Assembly (NCBI RefSeq): GCF_016653295.1
Contig: NZ_NHSF01000008.1
Coordinates: 22,528-86,527, forward strand
Direction: 5' to 3'
DNA length: 64,000 nt
Source: Halochromatium salexigens
GTDB taxonomy: Bacteria; Pseudomonadota; Gammaproteobacteria; Chromatiales; Chromatiaceae
The number at the start of each line of letters is the position of its first letter. The first letter of the stretch is position 1. The notes beneath the pieces were generated by a model. That model made no database searches. It was not told where the DNA came from and was given only the letters and a program-made list of their open reading frames with translations. A program made the position numbers and the translations under genes. This document shows, piece by piece, positions 28,865 to 41,787 of this stretch.

Positions 28865-29956
28865 ATGGGATCCAGAACCCCCCTCTTCCCGGAACATGAG
28901 CGTCTTGGCGCTCGCATTGTGCCGTTCGGCGGCTGGGACATGCCGTTGCACTATGGCTCCCAACTCGACGAGCATCATGCGGTGCGCCAGCAGGCCGGCG
29001 TCTTCGACGTCTCGCACATGCGCCCGGTCGACATCCAGGGCGCCGATGCGCTGGCTTTCTTGCAACGGCTGTTGGCCAACGATGTCGCCAAGCTCAAGCA
29101 GCCAGGCAAGGCGCTCTACAGCTGCATGCTCAATGCCGATGGCGGCGTCATCGACGATCTGATCTGCTACTACCTGGGCCCGAACCGCTATCGAGCGGTG
29201 GTCAATGCCGCCACTGCGGACAAGGATCTGGCCTGGATGCATGCTTGTATTCAAGGTGCCTCGGTCGGCATCAACAGCCGTGACGATCTGGCCATGCTCG
29301 CGGTGCAAGGCCCGCAAGCGCGCGCCAAGGCTGTGCCACTGCTGCCGGAGGCGCTGCGCGAACCCGTGCTGGCGCTGAAACCCTTCTTCGCCACCGAGCA
29401 GGGCGACTGGCTGGTCGGGCGCACCGGCTATACCGGCGAGGATGGCTTCGAGATCATGCTTCCGGCCGCCGAGGTCCTCGACCTGTGGCGAGCCCTCCTT
29501 GCTGCTGGCGTCGTTCCCTGCGGGCTCGGTGCCCGCGATACCCTGCGCCTGGAGGCCGGGATGAACCTCTACGGCCAAGACATGACCGAAGAGATCGGAC
29601 CGCTCGAGTCCGGCCTCGACTGGACCGTCGCCTTCGAGCCCCGGGAACGCGACTTCATCGGACGCGCGGCACTCGAGACACAGCAGGCAACGGGTGAGCT
29701 GGACCAGTTCGTCGGCCTGCTGCTGACCGGGCGTGGTGTGCTGAGGAGTCATCAACCGGTGCTGGTTGACGACCAGCCCGTCGGCGAGGTCACCTCCGGC
29801 GGCTTCTCGCCGACCTTGCAGCGCAGCATCGCACTGGCGCGGGTCAAACCCGGGATCGGCGATCAATGTGCGGTCGAGATTCGCGGCAAGGCAGTGCCCG
29901 CGCGGGTCGTCGAGCCACCGTTCGTGCGCCATGGTAAGGCACGCATCGCACTCTAG
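28865..29956 (+). CDS. gcvT: Aminomethyltransferase (glycine cleavage T protein)
   Basis: GcvT transfers the aminomethyl carbon from lipoylated GcvH to tetrahydrofolate, releasing ammonia. The start has GGAG at 28855-28858 upstream. The 363-residue protein has family blocks [59 protein letters not shown] and the C-terminal [21 protein letters not shown]. It is the first gene after the glycine riboswitch. Confidence 0.97.
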   Translation: MGSRTPLFPEHERLGARIVPFGGWDMPLHYGSQLDEHHAVRQQAGVFDVSHMRPVDIQGADALAFLQRLLANDVAKLKQPGKALYSCMLNADGGVIDDLICYYLGPNRYRAVVNAATADKDLAWMHACIQGASVGINSRDDLAMLAVQGPQARAKAVPLLPEALREPVLALKPFFATEQGDWLVGRTGYTGEDGFEIMLPAAEVLDLWRALLAAGVVPCGLGARDTLRLEAGMNLYGQDMTEEIGPLESGLDWTVAFEPRERDFIGRAALETQQATGELDQFVGLLLTGRGVLRSHQPVLVDDQPVGEVTSGGFSPTLQRSIALARVKPGIGDQCAVEIRGKAVPARVVEPPFVRHGKARIAL

Positions 29957-30093
29957 CGCCAGTCACCCGTCACGGTGTCAAAACACTCAACCTAAGTCAG
30001 ACAGCACCAACCAAGGGCTCGCAGGCGCATGCCCTCGAACCCAATTCACAACGGCCACAGCGTCATAGCCACGCGATCCCGCAGGAGTCCCCG

Positions 30094-30486
30094 ATGAGCA
30101 GCATTCCAACTGAACTCAAGTACACCGAATCCCATGAATGGGTGAAAGACAACGGCGACGGTACCGTGACCGTCGGCATCACCGATCACGCACAGGAGGC
30201 GCTGGGCGATCTGGTCTTCGTCGAGCTACCCGAGATCGGCAAACAACTCGCCGTCAAGGACGCCTGCGCGGTGGTTGAATCGGTCAAGGCCGCCTCGGAT
30301 ATCTATAGTCCGCTGGCGGGCGAAGTCACCGCTGCCAATGAGGCCCTCGACGGCGCGCCCGAGACGATCAATGATGATGCCTACGGCGACGGTTGGATCT
30401 TCCAGCTCAAGCTCTCGGAGCCGAGTCAACTCGACAACCTGATGGACGCCGGCGGCTACGAGCAGCTCCTGGCGGATGAGGACTGA
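30094..30486 (+). CDS. gcvH: Glycine cleavage system H protein
   Basis: GcvH is the lipoyl carrier that shuttles the aminomethyl group between GcvP and GcvT. The 130-residue protein contains [41 protein letters not shown] and the lipoylated Lys in [24 protein letters not shown] Shine-Dalgarno site precedes the start. gcvPA starts three bases after its stop. The 137-bp gap to gcvT shows no gene. Confidence 0.97.
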   Translation: MSSIPTELKYTESHEWVKDNGDGTVTVGITDHAQEALGDLVFVELPEIGKQLAVKDACAVVESVKAASDIYSPLAGEVTAANEALDGAPETINDDAYGDGWIFQLKLSEPSQLDNLMDAGGYEQLLADED

Positions 30487-30489
30487 ACC

Positions 30490-31863
30490 ATGCCCTTCAT
30501 CCCGCACACCGACGAGGACATCACCGGCATGCTCGACGTCATCGGCGTCGACAGCATCGACGCGCTGTTCGATGAAATCCCTAAGGAACTCCGCGCCAAA
30601 GAACTCGCTGGCGTCCCATCCGGTCTGAGCGAGATGGAGGTGACCCAGCTCCTGCAGGCGCGTGCACGCATCGACGGCGAGCCGACCTGTTTCATCGGCG
30701 CCGGCGCCTATGATCATCACATCCCAGCGGCGGTGTGGCAGATCACCACCCGGGGTGAGTTCTACAGCGCCTATACGCCCTACCAGGCCGAGGCCAGCCA
30801 GGGCACGCTGCAAGTGCTTTACGAATTCCAGTCGATGATGACGGCACTGACAGGGCTCGATGTCTCTAACGCCTCGCTTTACGACGGCGCCTCGGCACTG
30901 GCCGAGGCGGTGTTGATGGCCGTGCGCGCGAACCGCAAAGTCAAAACAACACGCGTGCTGATGCCGCGGAGCGTGCATCCCTTCTATCGGCGCACGGTGC
31001 GCAGCATCGTTCAGCATCAGGGCATTGACCTCGTCGAGGTCGACTTCGACACAGAAACCGGCCAGACCACCCTTGCCCACTGTGAGACAGCGGGGGACGA
31101 ACCCTTCGCAGCTTTAGTCGTGCCCCAACCCAACGTCTTTGGCGTGCTCGAGGACGTTAACGCACTCACCGATTGGGCACAGTCACGCGATGCGCTGGTC
31201 ATCGGCGTGGTCAACCCGGTTGCCCTCGCCCTACTCTCACCGCCCGGCGATTGGGGGCAGAACGGTGCCGATATCGCCTGCGGCGAGGGGCAGCCGCTGG
31301 GGATGCCGCTCGCCTCCGGCGGCCCCTATCTCGGATTTCTTTGCTGTCAGCAGGCCTTTATCCGCCAGCTGCCTGGGCGCATCGCCGGCAAGACCGAAGA
31401 CGTCGACGGCAAGGTCGGCTACACCCTGACCTTGCAGGCGCGTGAGCAGCACATCCGCCGCTCCAAGGCGACTTCGAACATCTGTACCAATCAGGGGCTG
31501 TTGGTCACAGCCGCGACCGTCCACATGGCAATCCTCGGCGCCGAGGGACTAGAGCGCGTCGCTGCCGCCTGCCTTGCCAACACCGACCGGCTGGCACAAC
31601 AGCTGTGCGAGGTTCCGGGCGTAGAGCCGATCTTCGAGGCTCCGGCATTCCACGAGCGAGCGCTGCGCCTGCCAGCGCCGACCGAGGACGTGCTTGCCGC
31701 ACTCGCCGAACAGGACATCCTTGGCGGCTTTGATCTCGGGCGTGAGTATCCGGAGTTGGGTTGCGCGCTGTTGGTCTGCGCCACCGAGCGGCGCACCGAC
31801 GCCGAGATCGCGGCCTATCGCGAGGCACTCGCGAGCACACTGGCCATCGCCGAGGCCGCCTAG
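30490..31863 (+). CDS. gcvPA: Glycine dehydrogenase (decarboxylating) subunit 1
   Basis: This is the N-terminal-half subunit of a two-subunit P protein, which decarboxylates glycine with pyridoxal phosphate. The 457-residue protein shows [70 protein letters not shown] and the C-terminal half without the PLP lysine, as expected for subunit 1. The two-gene GcvP form occurs in many non-enteric bacteria. gcvPB follows after 68 bases. Confidence 0.97.
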   Translation: MPFIPHTDEDITGMLDVIGVDSIDALFDEIPKELRAKELAGVPSGLSEMEVTQLLQARARIDGEPTCFIGAGAYDHHIPAAVWQITTRGEFYSAYTPYQAEASQGTLQVLYEFQSMMTALTGLDVSNASLYDGASALAEAVLMAVRANRKVKTTRVLMPRSVHPFYRRTVRSIVQHQGIDLVEVDFDTETGQTTLAHCETAGDEPFAALVVPQPNVFGVLEDVNALTDWAQSRDALVIGVVNPVALALLSPPGDWGQNGADIACGEGQPLGMPLASGGPYLGFLCCQQAFIRQLPGRIAGKTEDVDGKVGYTLTLQAREQHIRRSKATSNICTNQGLLVTAATVHMAILGAEGLERVAAACLANTDRLAQQLCEVPGVEPIFEAPAFHERALRLPAPTEDVLAALAEQDILGGFDLGREYPELGCALLVCATERRTDAEIAAYREALASTLAIAEAA

Positions 31864-31931
31864 CATCGACGCTCGCGCAGCTTCACCACCCTTGCCGCCG
31901 CCATCATCTCTTAGGAGTGCAGAATTACGCC

Positions 31932-33395
31932 ATGCTGATTCACGAACAATCCCGCCCTGGACGCCGCGCTACCGCGCAGGCGCCGCTCGAGACTGCCGAC
32001 CACGGCGATCTGCCGCAGGCGCTGCGCCGCAAGCAGCGCGCCGCGCTGCCCGAGGTCTCCGAGCTGCAGGCGGTGCGCCACTACACCCGGCTCTCGCAGC
32101 AGAACTTCTCGATCGATACGCACTTCTATCCGCTCGGCTCGTGCACGATGAAATACAACCCGCGCGCCTGCAATAGCCTGGCCTCGCTGCCCGGCTTCCT
32201 AGCGCGCCACCCCGCCGCACCGGAGAGCCACAGCCAGGGCATCATGGCTTGTCTACATGAGCTGCAGGATATGCTCAAGAGCGTCACTGGCATGCACGCG
32301 GTCTCGCTAGCGCCAGCGGCCGGCGCCCAGGGCGAGCTGGCCGGCGTCATGATGATCCGCGCCTATCACGACGCCCGTGGCGACCATGAGCGGCGCGAGA
32401 TGCTGGTCCCAGACGCCGCCCATGGCACCAACCCGGCCTCGGCGATCATGGCCGGCTTCAAGGTGCGCGAGGTGCCAACCGGCAGCAATGGCGATGTCGA
32501 TATCGCCGCGCTCCGTGATGCGGTTGGTCCACAAACCGCCGGCATCATGCTCACCAATCCGAGTACCGTGGGCGTCTTCGACCGCAGCATCCAAGCCATC
32601 GCCAAAAGCGTGCATGAGGCCGGCGGCCTGCTCTATTACGATGGCGCCAACCTCAATGCCATCCTCGGCAAGGTGCGTCCAGGCGATATGGGCTTCGACG
32701 TCATCCACATGAATCTGCACAAGACCTTCTCGACGCCCCACGGCGGCGGCGGACCAGGTGCGGGTCCAGTCGGGGTCTCGAAACGCTTGGAGCCCTATCT
32801 GCCGATTCCGCTGGTGACCCAAGGCGACGACGAACGTTATCACTGGCTCGATGAGGACGACCGACCCGAGAGCATCGGCCGCATGACCGCCTTCGGCGGC
32901 AACATGGGCATCCTACTGCGCGCCTACATCTATGCACGCATGCTCGGCGCCGAGGGTATGCGACGAGTCTCAGAGTTCGCCACGCTCAACGCCAACTATC
33001 TGCAGGCCCGCCTGCGCGACGCCGGTTTCCAGCTCGCCTATCCAGAACGGCGCGCCAGTCACGAATTCATCATCACCCTAAAGAAAGAGGCGAAAGCGTT
33101 CGACGTCAATACCATGGATTTCGCCAAGCGACTGCTCGACTATGGCTACCATGCGCCGACCACCTACTTCCCGCTGTTGGTGCCCGAATGCCTGTTGATC
33201 GAGCCGACCGAGACCGAGCCCAAGGAGGCCCTCGATGGTTTCGTCGAATCTATGAACAAGATTCGCGCCGAGGCCGAAAACGATCCGGAGACAGTCAAAC
33301 AGGCCCCGCACAGCCTGCCCTTGCGTCGGCTCGATGATGTGCGTGCCGCGCGCCAGCTCGATGTCGCCTGGAAGCCTGCCGAGGGCACTGCCTAG
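31932..33395 (+). CDS. gcvPB: Glycine dehydrogenase (decarboxylating) subunit 2
   Basis: This subunit carries the pyridoxal phosphate. The start at 31932 ([13 protein letters not shown]) is supported by TAGGAG (31912-31917) upstream; a longer frame overlapping gcvPA is not family-like. The 487-residue protein has [30 protein letters not shown], and [20 protein letters not shown], with the PLP-binding Lys in the last. The glycine cleavage genes here are complete except for the shared L protein, which is not in the window. Confidence 0.97.
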   Translation: MLIHEQSRPGRRATAQAPLETADHGDLPQALRRKQRAALPEVSELQAVRHYTRLSQQNFSIDTHFYPLGSCTMKYNPRACNSLASLPGFLARHPAAPESHSQGIMACLHELQDMLKSVTGMHAVSLAPAAGAQGELAGVMMIRAYHDARGDHERREMLVPDAAHGTNPASAIMAGFKVREVPTGSNGDVDIAALRDAVGPQTAGIMLTNPSTVGVFDRSIQAIAKSVHEAGGLLYYDGANLNAILGKVRPGDMGFDVIHMNLHKTFSTPHGGGGPGAGPVGVSKRLEPYLPIPLVTQGDDERYHWLDEDDRPESIGRMTAFGGNMGILLRAYIYARMLGAEGMRRVSEFATLNANYLQARLRDAGFQLAYPERRASHEFIITLKKEAKAFDVNTMDFAKRLLDYGYHAPTTYFPLLVPECLLIEPTETEPKEALDGFVESMNKIRAEAENDPETVKQAPHSLPLRRLDDVRAARQLDVAWKPAEGTA

Positions 33396-33468
33396 GACGC
33401 CAGTCCGACCTGACACGACGACGGATGGACAGCAGCACTGGGCAACACTGGGAGAGCGACACGCGACC

Positions 33469-33840
33469 ATGGCCAACCACAATGTCAGCGGATGGCGCCG
33501 AATCATCTACGCCTTTGGTTACTCGATGAAGGGCTTCAAGGCTTGCTATGAACTGGAGGAGGCCTTTCGGCAGGAGGTCTTCATCCTCATCTTTTTAATT
33601 CCACTGGCGTTCTGGCTCGGCCAGTCGCCAATCGAGCGTGCCATGTTGGTTGGCAGCCTGTTGCTGGTGCCAGTGGTCGAGTTGCTCAACTCGGCCATCG
33701 AGGCCAACGTCGACCGTGTCGGCCTCGAGCGTAATGAACTCTCGGGGCGGGCCAAGGATATCGCCTCGGCGGCGGTCTTCATGAGCATCAGCTTCGCGGC
33801 CACGATCTGGGGCTTGCTGCTGATCCCGCGCTGGTTGTAG
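33469..33840 (+). CDS. dgkA: Diacylglycerol kinase
   Basis: DgkA is a small trimeric inner-membrane kinase that recycles diacylglycerol to phosphatidic acid. The ATG at 33469 gives a 123-residue protein. It has three membrane segments (about 33-52, 55-72 and 98-119), the family acidic motif EEAFRQE, and VELLNSAIEANVDRVG with the catalytic Glu and Asn. It lies downstream of gcvPB, 74 bases away, and may share its transcript. Confidence 0.93.
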   Translation: MANHNVSGWRRIIYAFGYSMKGFKACYELEEAFRQEVFILIFLIPLAFWLGQSPIERAMLVGSLLLVPVVELLNSAIEANVDRVGLERNELSGRAKDIASAAVFMSISFAATIWGLLLIPRWL

Positions 33841-33961
33841 AGACACGACTCGAGAGCAGTTGCGCACGCAGAACGGCCTCATGGTGCACAGCTCTACCAA
33901 ACGCCATTGAGAGTAACCCGTCGCGAGCCACACCAAGATCCACGAGTGACTGAACGCCCCT

Positions 33962-34492
33962 ATGAGCAGAACCCCTAACGATTCCCCTTTCATACCGCTG
34001 CCGATCGCTGTGGTGACCGTCTCCGACAGCCGCACCACCGACAATGACACCTCTGGCGCTTACCTGCGTGAGCAGCTGACCGCAGCTGGCCATCGGCTGG
34101 CTGATCAGGTCATCTGCAAGGATGATCCTTATCAGCTGCGCGCGTTGTTCTCACGCTGGATCGCCGACCCCGAGGTGCAGGGAGTGATCAGCACCGGCGG
34201 TACCGGCATCACCGGACGCGACAGCACGCCAGAAGCGATCGCGCCATTGTTCGACAAGACTATCGACGGCTTCGGCGAGCTGTTCCGCCAGATCTCGTTC
34301 CAAGAAATCGGCGCCTCGACCGTGCAATCGCGCGCGGTAGCCGGCATCGCCAACGGCACCCTGCTGTTCTGTCTACCGGGCTCTACCGGCGCCTGCCGCA
34401 CGGCCTGGGAGCAGATCCTACAGCCACAACTGGACAGCCGAACCCGGCCCTGCAACTTCGCCCAGCTTATCGCGCGCTTCAGCGAGCGCTGA
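33962..34492 (+). CDS. moaB: Molybdenum cofactor biosynthesis protein B
   Basis: MoaB/MogA-type proteins act in adenylylation of molybdopterin before molybdenum insertion. The 176-residue protein has AVVTVSDSRTTDNDTSGAYL, ISTGGTGITGRDSTPEAI and LFCLPGSTGACRTAWEQIL, the three blocks of the family. moeA begins six bases downstream, and moaD follows, forming a small Moco operon. Confidence 0.94.
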   Translation: MSRTPNDSPFIPLPIAVVTVSDSRTTDNDTSGAYLREQLTAAGHRLADQVICKDDPYQLRALFSRWIADPEVQGVISTGGTGITGRDSTPEAIAPLFDKTIDGFGELFRQISFQEIGASTVQSRAVAGIANGTLLFCLPGSTGACRTAWEQILQPQLDSRTRPCNFAQLIARFSER

Positions 34493-34497
34493 TCATC

Positions 34498-35814
34498 ATG
34501 ACCCACCCATCGACTGGCCCCTCTACGGGTGCATCAACTGACACCTCCGCCAGCACCGCAAACGACTGCGATCCAGTCTCAGCCTCATCAAAGCCGCTCA
34601 GCGTCGAGCAAGCCTCGGCACAGCTGCTCGCCGCAGCCCGTGTCATTGACGGCCGCGAGCAGCTCCCCCCCACGGAATGCCTCGGACGGGTGCTCGCCGA
34701 GCCGGTCATCAGCGGCACCGACCTACCCGGCTGGGATAACAGCGCGATGGACGGCTACGCGCTGCGCGCCGCTGATCTGCGGGCAAACAGCGGCTGGCTG
34801 CCGGTAACTCAGCGCATTGCCGCTGGCCATTGCGGCACGCCGCTGACGCCAGGTACCGCCGCGCGCATCTTCACCGGTGCGCCGTTGCCCGAGGGCGCGG
34901 ACACCGTGGTGGTGCAGGAGGCCTGCGCGCCGGAACATGGCGGCGTGCGCATCAATGCCGAAATCACGGCAGGCGCGAACATCCGCCGTCGTGGCGAGGA
35001 ACTGCAAGCAGGCGCGCAAGTGCTCAAGCCCGGGATTCGGCTCGGTCCCCAGCATCTGGGTCTTGCCGCCGGCGTCGGTGCTGGAGAACTCTGGGTCTAT
35101 CGCCGGCTGCGCGTAGCCGTACTCGCCAGCGGTGACGAGCTGGTGATGCCCGGCGAGCCCTTGGGCCCGGGCCAGATCTACAACTCGAACCGCTTTCTGT
35201 TTCGCGCCTTGCTGCAGGCGCTCGGCTGCGAGGTGATCGATCTTGGCATCATCGAGGACGATCGCGAGGCGACGCTCGCCGCACTTGGCACCGCTGCCGA
35301 GCAGGCCGACCTGGTACTAGCGAGCGGCGGTGTTTCCGTGGGCGATGAAGATCATGTAAGACCAGCGGTCGAACAGCTCGGCAGCCTCGACCTCTGGCGA
35401 GTCGCGATGAAGCCGGGTAAACCGCTCGCGTTTGGGCGCATCGGCGAAACGCCGTTCATCGGCAGCCCTGGCAATCCGGTTTCACTGTTCGTGACCTTTT
35501 GCCTGTTCGCCCGCCCGTTCATTGAACGCATGCAAGGCGTGCGCGATGCCGGGCCGCCAACCCCGCTCTGGCTACCCGCCGGCTTCGAGCTCACCAAACC
35601 GCTCAAACGGCGCGACTACCAACGCGCGCGATTGGAGATCGACGCGACCGACAAGCCGGCGATTCAAGTCTTCAGCAGTACCTCATCAGCGGCACTCAGC
35701 TCACTGACCTGGGCCAATGGGCTAGCGCTGATTCCGTCGGGCCAGACTATCGCGATCGGCGATCCGGTCGCCTTTTTGCCGTTCAGCGAGCTGGTGCCTG
35801 GGTGCTCGACCTAA
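34498..35814 (+). CDS. moeA: Molybdopterin molybdenumtransferase
   Basis: MoeA inserts molybdate into adenylylated molybdopterin. The 438-residue protein starts with a Ser/Thr-rich extension of about 30 residues (THPSTGPSTGASTDTSASTA) that is not conserved, then DLPGWDNSAMDGYALRAADL, the MoCF domain with VLASGDELVMPGEPLGPGQIYNSN, GGVSVGDEDHVRPAVEQLG, and GSPGNPVSLFVTF. Length without the extension is normal (about 405). Confidence 0.95.
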   Translation: MTHPSTGPSTGASTDTSASTANDCDPVSASSKPLSVEQASAQLLAAARVIDGREQLPPTECLGRVLAEPVISGTDLPGWDNSAMDGYALRAADLRANSGWLPVTQRIAAGHCGTPLTPGTAARIFTGAPLPEGADTVVVQEACAPEHGGVRINAEITAGANIRRRGEELQAGAQVLKPGIRLGPQHLGLAAGVGAGELWVYRRLRVAVLASGDELVMPGEPLGPGQIYNSNRFLFRALLQALGCEVIDLGIIEDDREATLAALGTAAEQADLVLASGGVSVGDEDHVRPAVEQLGSLDLWRVAMKPGKPLAFGRIGETPFIGSPGNPVSLFVTFCLFARPFIERMQGVRDAGPPTPLWLPAGFELTKPLKRRDYQRARLEIDATDKPAIQVFSSTSSAALSSLTWANGLALIPSGQTIAIGDPVAFLPFSELVPGCST

Positions 35815-35946
35815 TCATCGCACCGCCTATCGTTCATCACTCAATACGTGCCAATAAACCGCCGGTTGGAGCCGCAAAAGCATCGACCGGCCAGCGCCGA
35901 TTGGCTCACACGGTTCAACCGCATAAACCATGGGCATTCGCCGTCA

Positions 35947-36198
35947 ATGATCGAATTGCGCTACTTCGCTCGCCTGCGCGAGCAGGTCGGGCTCGATGCC
36001 GAAGCCATCGAGCCAACAGCAGGCGCGACCATCGCCGAACTCAGAGCCTTCCTGCGTGCGCGTGGCGAGCCTTGGGCGCACGCACTCGCGCCAGAGCAGC
36101 GCATTCTCGTTGCCCTTAATCAGGAGATGGCACGCCCTGAGACACTGGTCGCCGATGGCGATGAGGTCGCCTTCTTCCCGCCTGTCACGGGTGGTTAG
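35947..36198 (+). CDS. moaD: Molybdopterin synthase small subunit
   Basis: MoaD is the ubiquitin-like sulfur carrier of molybdopterin synthase. The ATG at 35947 gives 83 residues starting MIELRYFARLREQVGLD and ending PPVTGG; the terminal Gly-Gly is thiocarboxylated in the active form. The upstream part of the open frame (from 35848) has no similarity. moaE is not in the window. Its 3' end is 21 bases from the convergent aldolase gene. Confidence 0.94.
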   Translation: MIELRYFARLREQVGLDAEAIEPTAGATIAELRAFLRARGEPWAHALAPEQRILVALNQEMARPETLVADGDEVAFFPPVTGG

Positions 36199-36219
36199 GC
36201 GATCGTGCCGCGCTGACGC

Positions 36220-37242
36220 TTAACGCTCCATCTCCGGCGTGTACTCGCCGATGCTCGCAAGTGAGTTGAGCTTGGCCCGATGCAGCAGGGCTTGGCTGGC
36301 CTGCTCGGCCTTCGAGGCATCCCCTCGCCAGGTCTCGAGCACCTGATTCTGCAGCGCCCGGGCATACGAGAACGTCAGGCGCCACGGCAGCGACAGCTTG
36401 GTCGCCATCTGATTCATCGCGTTAAGGTGCTGGGTCGCTTGCTCATCGCTTTGACCACCGGACAGAAAGGCGATGCCAGGTAGCGCGGCTGGGACTGTCT
36501 GCTGCAAACAGCGCAATGTCTCTTCGGCGACCTGCTCGACACCAGCGCGTTGCGGACAATCGGTGCCGGAGATCACCATGCTCGGTTTCAGGATCATGCC
36601 CTCGAACTGGACACCCTGGCGATAGAGCTGCTCGAACACCTGGCGCTGGGTCTCGACCGTGACCTCGTAGCTGGTCTCGATCATGTGGGCGCCGTTGATC
36701 AGCACCTCCGGTTCGACAATCGGCACCAAACCGGCTTCCTGACACAACGCGGCATATCGCGCCAGCGCGTGGGCATTGGCCTCGATGCAGGCTCGACTCG
36801 GCTTGTCCTCGTCAATCGTGATCACGGCGCGCCACTTACAGAACTTGGCACCGAAGCCGACGTACTCCTCCAAACGCTCGCGCAGCCCGTCTAGCCCCTC
36901 GGTGACCTTCTCACCGGCGTTCAATGCGAGCTCCTTGGCGCCAGTATCAACCTTGATCCCGGGCATGATCCCTTGTCGCTGCATAAGCGCGGGAAATGTC
37001 TCGCCGTCGGTCGTCGACTGGCGAATAGTCTCGTCGTAGAGAATGGCGCCGCTGATGTGATCACCGAGTCCGGGCGTGGCGAGCAGGATGGTGCGATACG
37101 CGACCCGGTTGTCCTCGGTGTTGTCGACGCCAACCGCCTTCAGCCGTTTACCGATGGTGGGCGTGCTCTCATCCATGGCCAGGAGACCCTGACCGGGTGT
37201 GACCATTGCTTCAGCGGTTTGACGCAGGGCGTTCAGAGTCAT
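36220..37242 (-). CDS. Class I fructose-bisphosphate aldolase
   Basis: This aldolase interconverts fructose 1,6-bisphosphate and triose phosphates through a Schiff base; in an autotroph it can serve the Calvin cycle as well as glycolysis. The start at 37242 has GGAGG seven bases upstream; the ATG one codon earlier (37245) is also possible. The 340-residue protein has the eukaryote-like class I signature: LLAMDESTPTIGKRL, FCKWRAVITIDED, VEPEVLINGAH, and the Schiff-base Lys in EGMILKPSMVISG. It lies between moaD and ureG and is not obviously part of either unit. Confidence 0.95.
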   Translation of the reverse strand: MTLNALRQTAEAMVTPGQGLLAMDESTPTIGKRLKAVGVDNTEDNRVAYRTILLATPGLGDHISGAILYDETIRQSTTDGETFPALMQRQGIMPGIKVDTGAKELALNAGEKVTEGLDGLRERLEEYVGFGAKFCKWRAVITIDEDKPSRACIEANAHALARYAALCQEAGLVPIVEPEVLINGAHMIETSYEVTVETQRQVFEQLYRQGVQFEGMILKPSMVISGTDCPQRAGVEQVAEETLRCLQQTVPAALPGIAFLSGGQSDEQATQHLNAMNQMATKLSLPWRLTFSYARALQNQVLETWRGDASKAEQASQALLHRAKLNSLASIGEYTPEMER

Positions 37243-37349
37243 CATTGAACCTCCGGAGGGGTTGCGAGAATGTGAGTCGGGAGTCTGTAAGCTCCTAACC
37301 CCAATGACCCTGAGGAAACCGGCTGGCGAATTCAACCGCCGCCGATCAA

Positions 37350-37964
<615 letters not shown>

Positions 37965-37968
<4 letters not shown>

Positions 37969-38351
37969 GTTGTCAGTGAGGCGGCGACCGCGACCCCGAT
38001 GAGCACGCCGGCAGTATTCAAGCCGATATCGAAGAGCGACGCATAGCGCCCGGACGCGAACAGCTGCGCGAACTCCAACAGGGCCCCATAGCCGGTGGCG
38101 AACAGGGCAGCCAGCAGGATCGGCCGCTTGAAGCGCACCAGCGCGGCCGCCCAGAGCACGGTCAGGAGCGCATAGAGCGCGACATGCATGGCGTTCTGCA
38201 ACAACGACGGCACGGAGCCGATCATGACGACGAGCTTGGCATCACCCTCTTGCGGGTAGCCGGGCACGAGCGACAGGAAGGCGATGGCGCCGGTCAGCGC
38301 AAGACTCGCCCCCAGCCGGATCGGGATGGAACGAAACAGGGCGGTGATCAT
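37965..38351 (-). CDS. VanZ-like membrane protein inserted between ureF and ureG
   Basis: This 128-residue protein has four predicted membrane helices (about 10-28, 49-72, 76-95, 105-126) and resembles VanZ-like proteins ([67 protein letters not shown]). The pattern of an acidic residue in ALLEFAQ and a DIxxNxxG motif is typical. Its start overlaps the ureF stop and its end overlaps the ureG start, both by four bases, so it is translated within the urease operon. Any role in urease is unknown. Confidence 0.8.
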
Positions 38352-38690
38352 GAACGATAGAGTCTGGTGTACTGGGTTTCGTGAAGGCTACTGGCGATGG
38401 CCAGCGCCGGCGTGCTGGCGCCGATCTCGCTGTAGGCGACCAGGCGGGCGTGGTCGACCGCCGCCGGAATCCGCACCGCGAGCGCGCTCAGGATGCGTTG
38501 CCCTGCGCTCTGGCCGAGCGGCACCAGCTTGACGCCAGCCAGGGTCAGGTTCTCGGCCCAGGACCACGCATAGCCGAGCAACGCATCTTTCGATCGCCCA
38601 TTCCAACCCTTGCGAGTAGGCGAAGGCACCCACCGGCAGCGATGGGCTGACCAACTGCAGCAGCCGTAAGAGCGGCGCCTTAGCGGGCAT
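38348..38690 (-). pseudogene. ureF: Urease accessory protein UreF, internally deleted and out of frame
   Basis: UreF normally has about 225 residues and forms the UreD-UreF-UreG nickel-insertion complex. Here the N-terminus from 38690 is normal for 34 residues ([20 protein letters not shown], then GLEWAIE). The next recognisable UreF sequence, in another frame, is the C-terminal [20 protein letters not shown] and [20 protein letters not shown]. The junction lies near 38587-38592. Roughly 110 residues between them are missing and the halves are out of frame, so no functional product is expected. The N-terminus overlaps ureE by 11 bases. Confidence 0.9.
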
Positions 38691-39219
38691 GGCTATGCTC
38701 ATGCCGGTCCTCATGCGCATGCCTGTGCTCATGCTCGTGCTCGGCATCACCATGGCCATGCGGCCCACCACTGTAGGCCCCCGGCTCCGGCTCGAAGGGA
38801 GCCTCCTGCGAAGTAACGCCGAGCCCGAGGCCGCGCACCATCGCATCGAGCACATGATCGTGCAGCCAGCGCAGGCGGCCGGGCTCGATCTGTAACGCGA
38901 CATGGCGATTGCCAAGGTGATAGGCCGCGCGCGCGAGCAGCACCGGATCATCGGTTTCGGCGCTCGACACCGGCTCGGGCGCGGCCCGGACCTGAACGAC
39001 AACCCCCTGCTCATCGCTCAGCCGATCGCCGTCACGCAGGCTGTCGCCGCCGCGCGGCAGCAGCATTCCCACCTCACGGCCGTCATCGAGACGCGCACGC
39101 AGCCGTGAGCGTGAGCGCTGTTCATAGGTCAACGGCAGCACGGCGCTCGCCTGCGCCGCCTCGACCACCCGCTGGGTCAGGCGCAGCGCCAGATCATCAA
39201 GCGCATTATTCGCCATCAT
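38680..39219 (-). CDS. ureE: Urease accessory metallochaperone UreE
   Basis: UreE binds nickel and passes it to the UreG complex. The start is placed at the ATG pair at 39219/39216 ([20 protein letters not shown]). The 179-residue protein has the N-terminal UreE domain ([29 protein letters not shown]), the metal-binding domain with [29 protein letters not shown], and a His-rich tail ([20 protein letters not shown]) that would bind extra nickel. The 5' end overlaps the HepT-like remnant. Confidence 0.93.
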   Translation of the reverse strand: MMANNALDDLALRLTQRVVEAAQASAVLPLTYEQRSRSRLRARLDDGREVGMLLPRGGDSLRDGDRLSDEQGVVVQVRAAPEPVSSAETDDPVLLARAAYHLGNRHVALQIEPGRLRWLHDHVLDAMVRGLGLGVTSQEAPFEPEPGAYSGGPHGHGDAEHEHEHRHAHEDRHEHSHAR

Positions 39220-39357
39220 CTTGTGGCAGCCCACTGCGAATCGCACTGACGAAGCGGTCCAAGTCATCAAGCCGATGCCCGACGACGTCTCGAATGATGC
39301 GCGAGTCCATGGCTTGATAGCCATGCACCGAGATGTTGCGAACTCCGAGAATATCGC

Positions 39358-39364
<7 letters not shown>
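39206..39364 (-). pseudogene. Remnant of a HepT-like (DUF86, HEPN) protein
   Basis: After the ureC stop, a minus-strand frame reads [20 protein letters not shown], then [21 protein letters not shown] and a stop at 39206. This is the C-terminal third of a HepT-type HEPN toxin, including the Rx4HxY motif (RNISVHGY) used for RNA cleavage or partner modification. No start codon or N-terminal helices are present: the upstream part of the frame is the shadow of ureC. Full HepT proteins have about 110-140 residues, so this is a truncated remnant. A short product from the internal ATG at 39310 cannot be excluded. Confidence 0.75.
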
Positions 39365-41078
<1,714 letters not shown>

Positions 41079-41082
<4 letters not shown>

Positions 41083-41456
41083 GTCTTGCTCTCCTCGGCG
41101 CTGTCCTCGGCGGCGTCGTCATCGGGTTCCGGCTCGGGCTCGGGGACGGGATCGAGCCGCCCCATCACCTCGCCGCGAAACCCATGGACCAGGCGCGCAC
41201 CAGCATAGGGCACCAGCTCGACGGTGCGCGACTGTCCAGGCTCGAAGCGCACCGCAGTGCCGGCAGGGATATCGAGCCGATGGCCGCGTGTCGGTGCGCG
41301 CTCGAACTGCAGCGCCGGGTTGGTCTCGAAGAAATGATAATGGGAGCCGACCTGGATCGGCCGATCGCCCGTGTTCGCAACTTCGACCGACAACACCGGT
41401 CGGCCTGCATTGAGTTCGATCTCACCAGCGGCCGGGAAGAGTTCGCCAGGAATCAT
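41079..41456 (-). CDS. ureB: Urease beta subunit
   Basis: The start at 41456 gives [20 protein letters not shown], the family N-terminus. The 125-residue protein contains [26 protein letters not shown] and [23 protein letters not shown]. An acidic Pro/Glu/Asp-rich tail of about 25 residues ([20 protein letters not shown]) extends beyond the usual end. It sits between ureA and ureC. Confidence 0.96.
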
Positions 41457-41484
41457 AGTGCCGTTCTCAGGATAGGTGGACGGG

Positions 41485-41787
41485 CTAGACGATGGGGTCG
41501 TGGACGGTGACCAGTTTGGTGCCGTCAGGGAAGGTCGCTTCCACCTGCACATCCGGGATCATCTCCGGGACACCGTCCATTACCTCATCGCGGCTCAGCA
41601 GCGCGCGGCCGTCATCCATCAACTCAGCGACCGTGCGGCCCTCGCGCGCGCCTTCCAGAATGGCGCAACTGATGAAGGCCACCGCCTCCGGATAGTTGAG
41701 CTTCAGCCCTCTCGCCTTGCGTCTCTCGGCGAGCAGGCCGGCGGTGAACAGCAGCAGCTTATCTTTTTCGCGGGGATTCAGCTCCAT
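41485..41787 (-). CDS. ureA: Urease gamma subunit
   Basis: The start at 41787 gives a 100-residue protein beginning [20 protein letters not shown], as in the family; the frame upstream to 41865 is not conserved. It contains [22 protein letters not shown] and [31 protein letters not shown]. It is 28 bases upstream of ureB. Confidence 0.97.
   Translation of the reverse strand: MELNPREKDKLLLFTAGLLAERRKARGLKLNYPEAVAFISCAILEGAREGRTVAELMDDGRALLSRDEVMDGVPEMIPDVQVEATFPDGTKLVTVHDPIV

Noticed and set aside
38388-39014. 208-codon minus-strand frame containing the UreF N-terminus
   Set aside because: Only its middle, from 38690, is ureF; the first part is an out-of-frame reading of ureE and the last part is out of frame with UreF.
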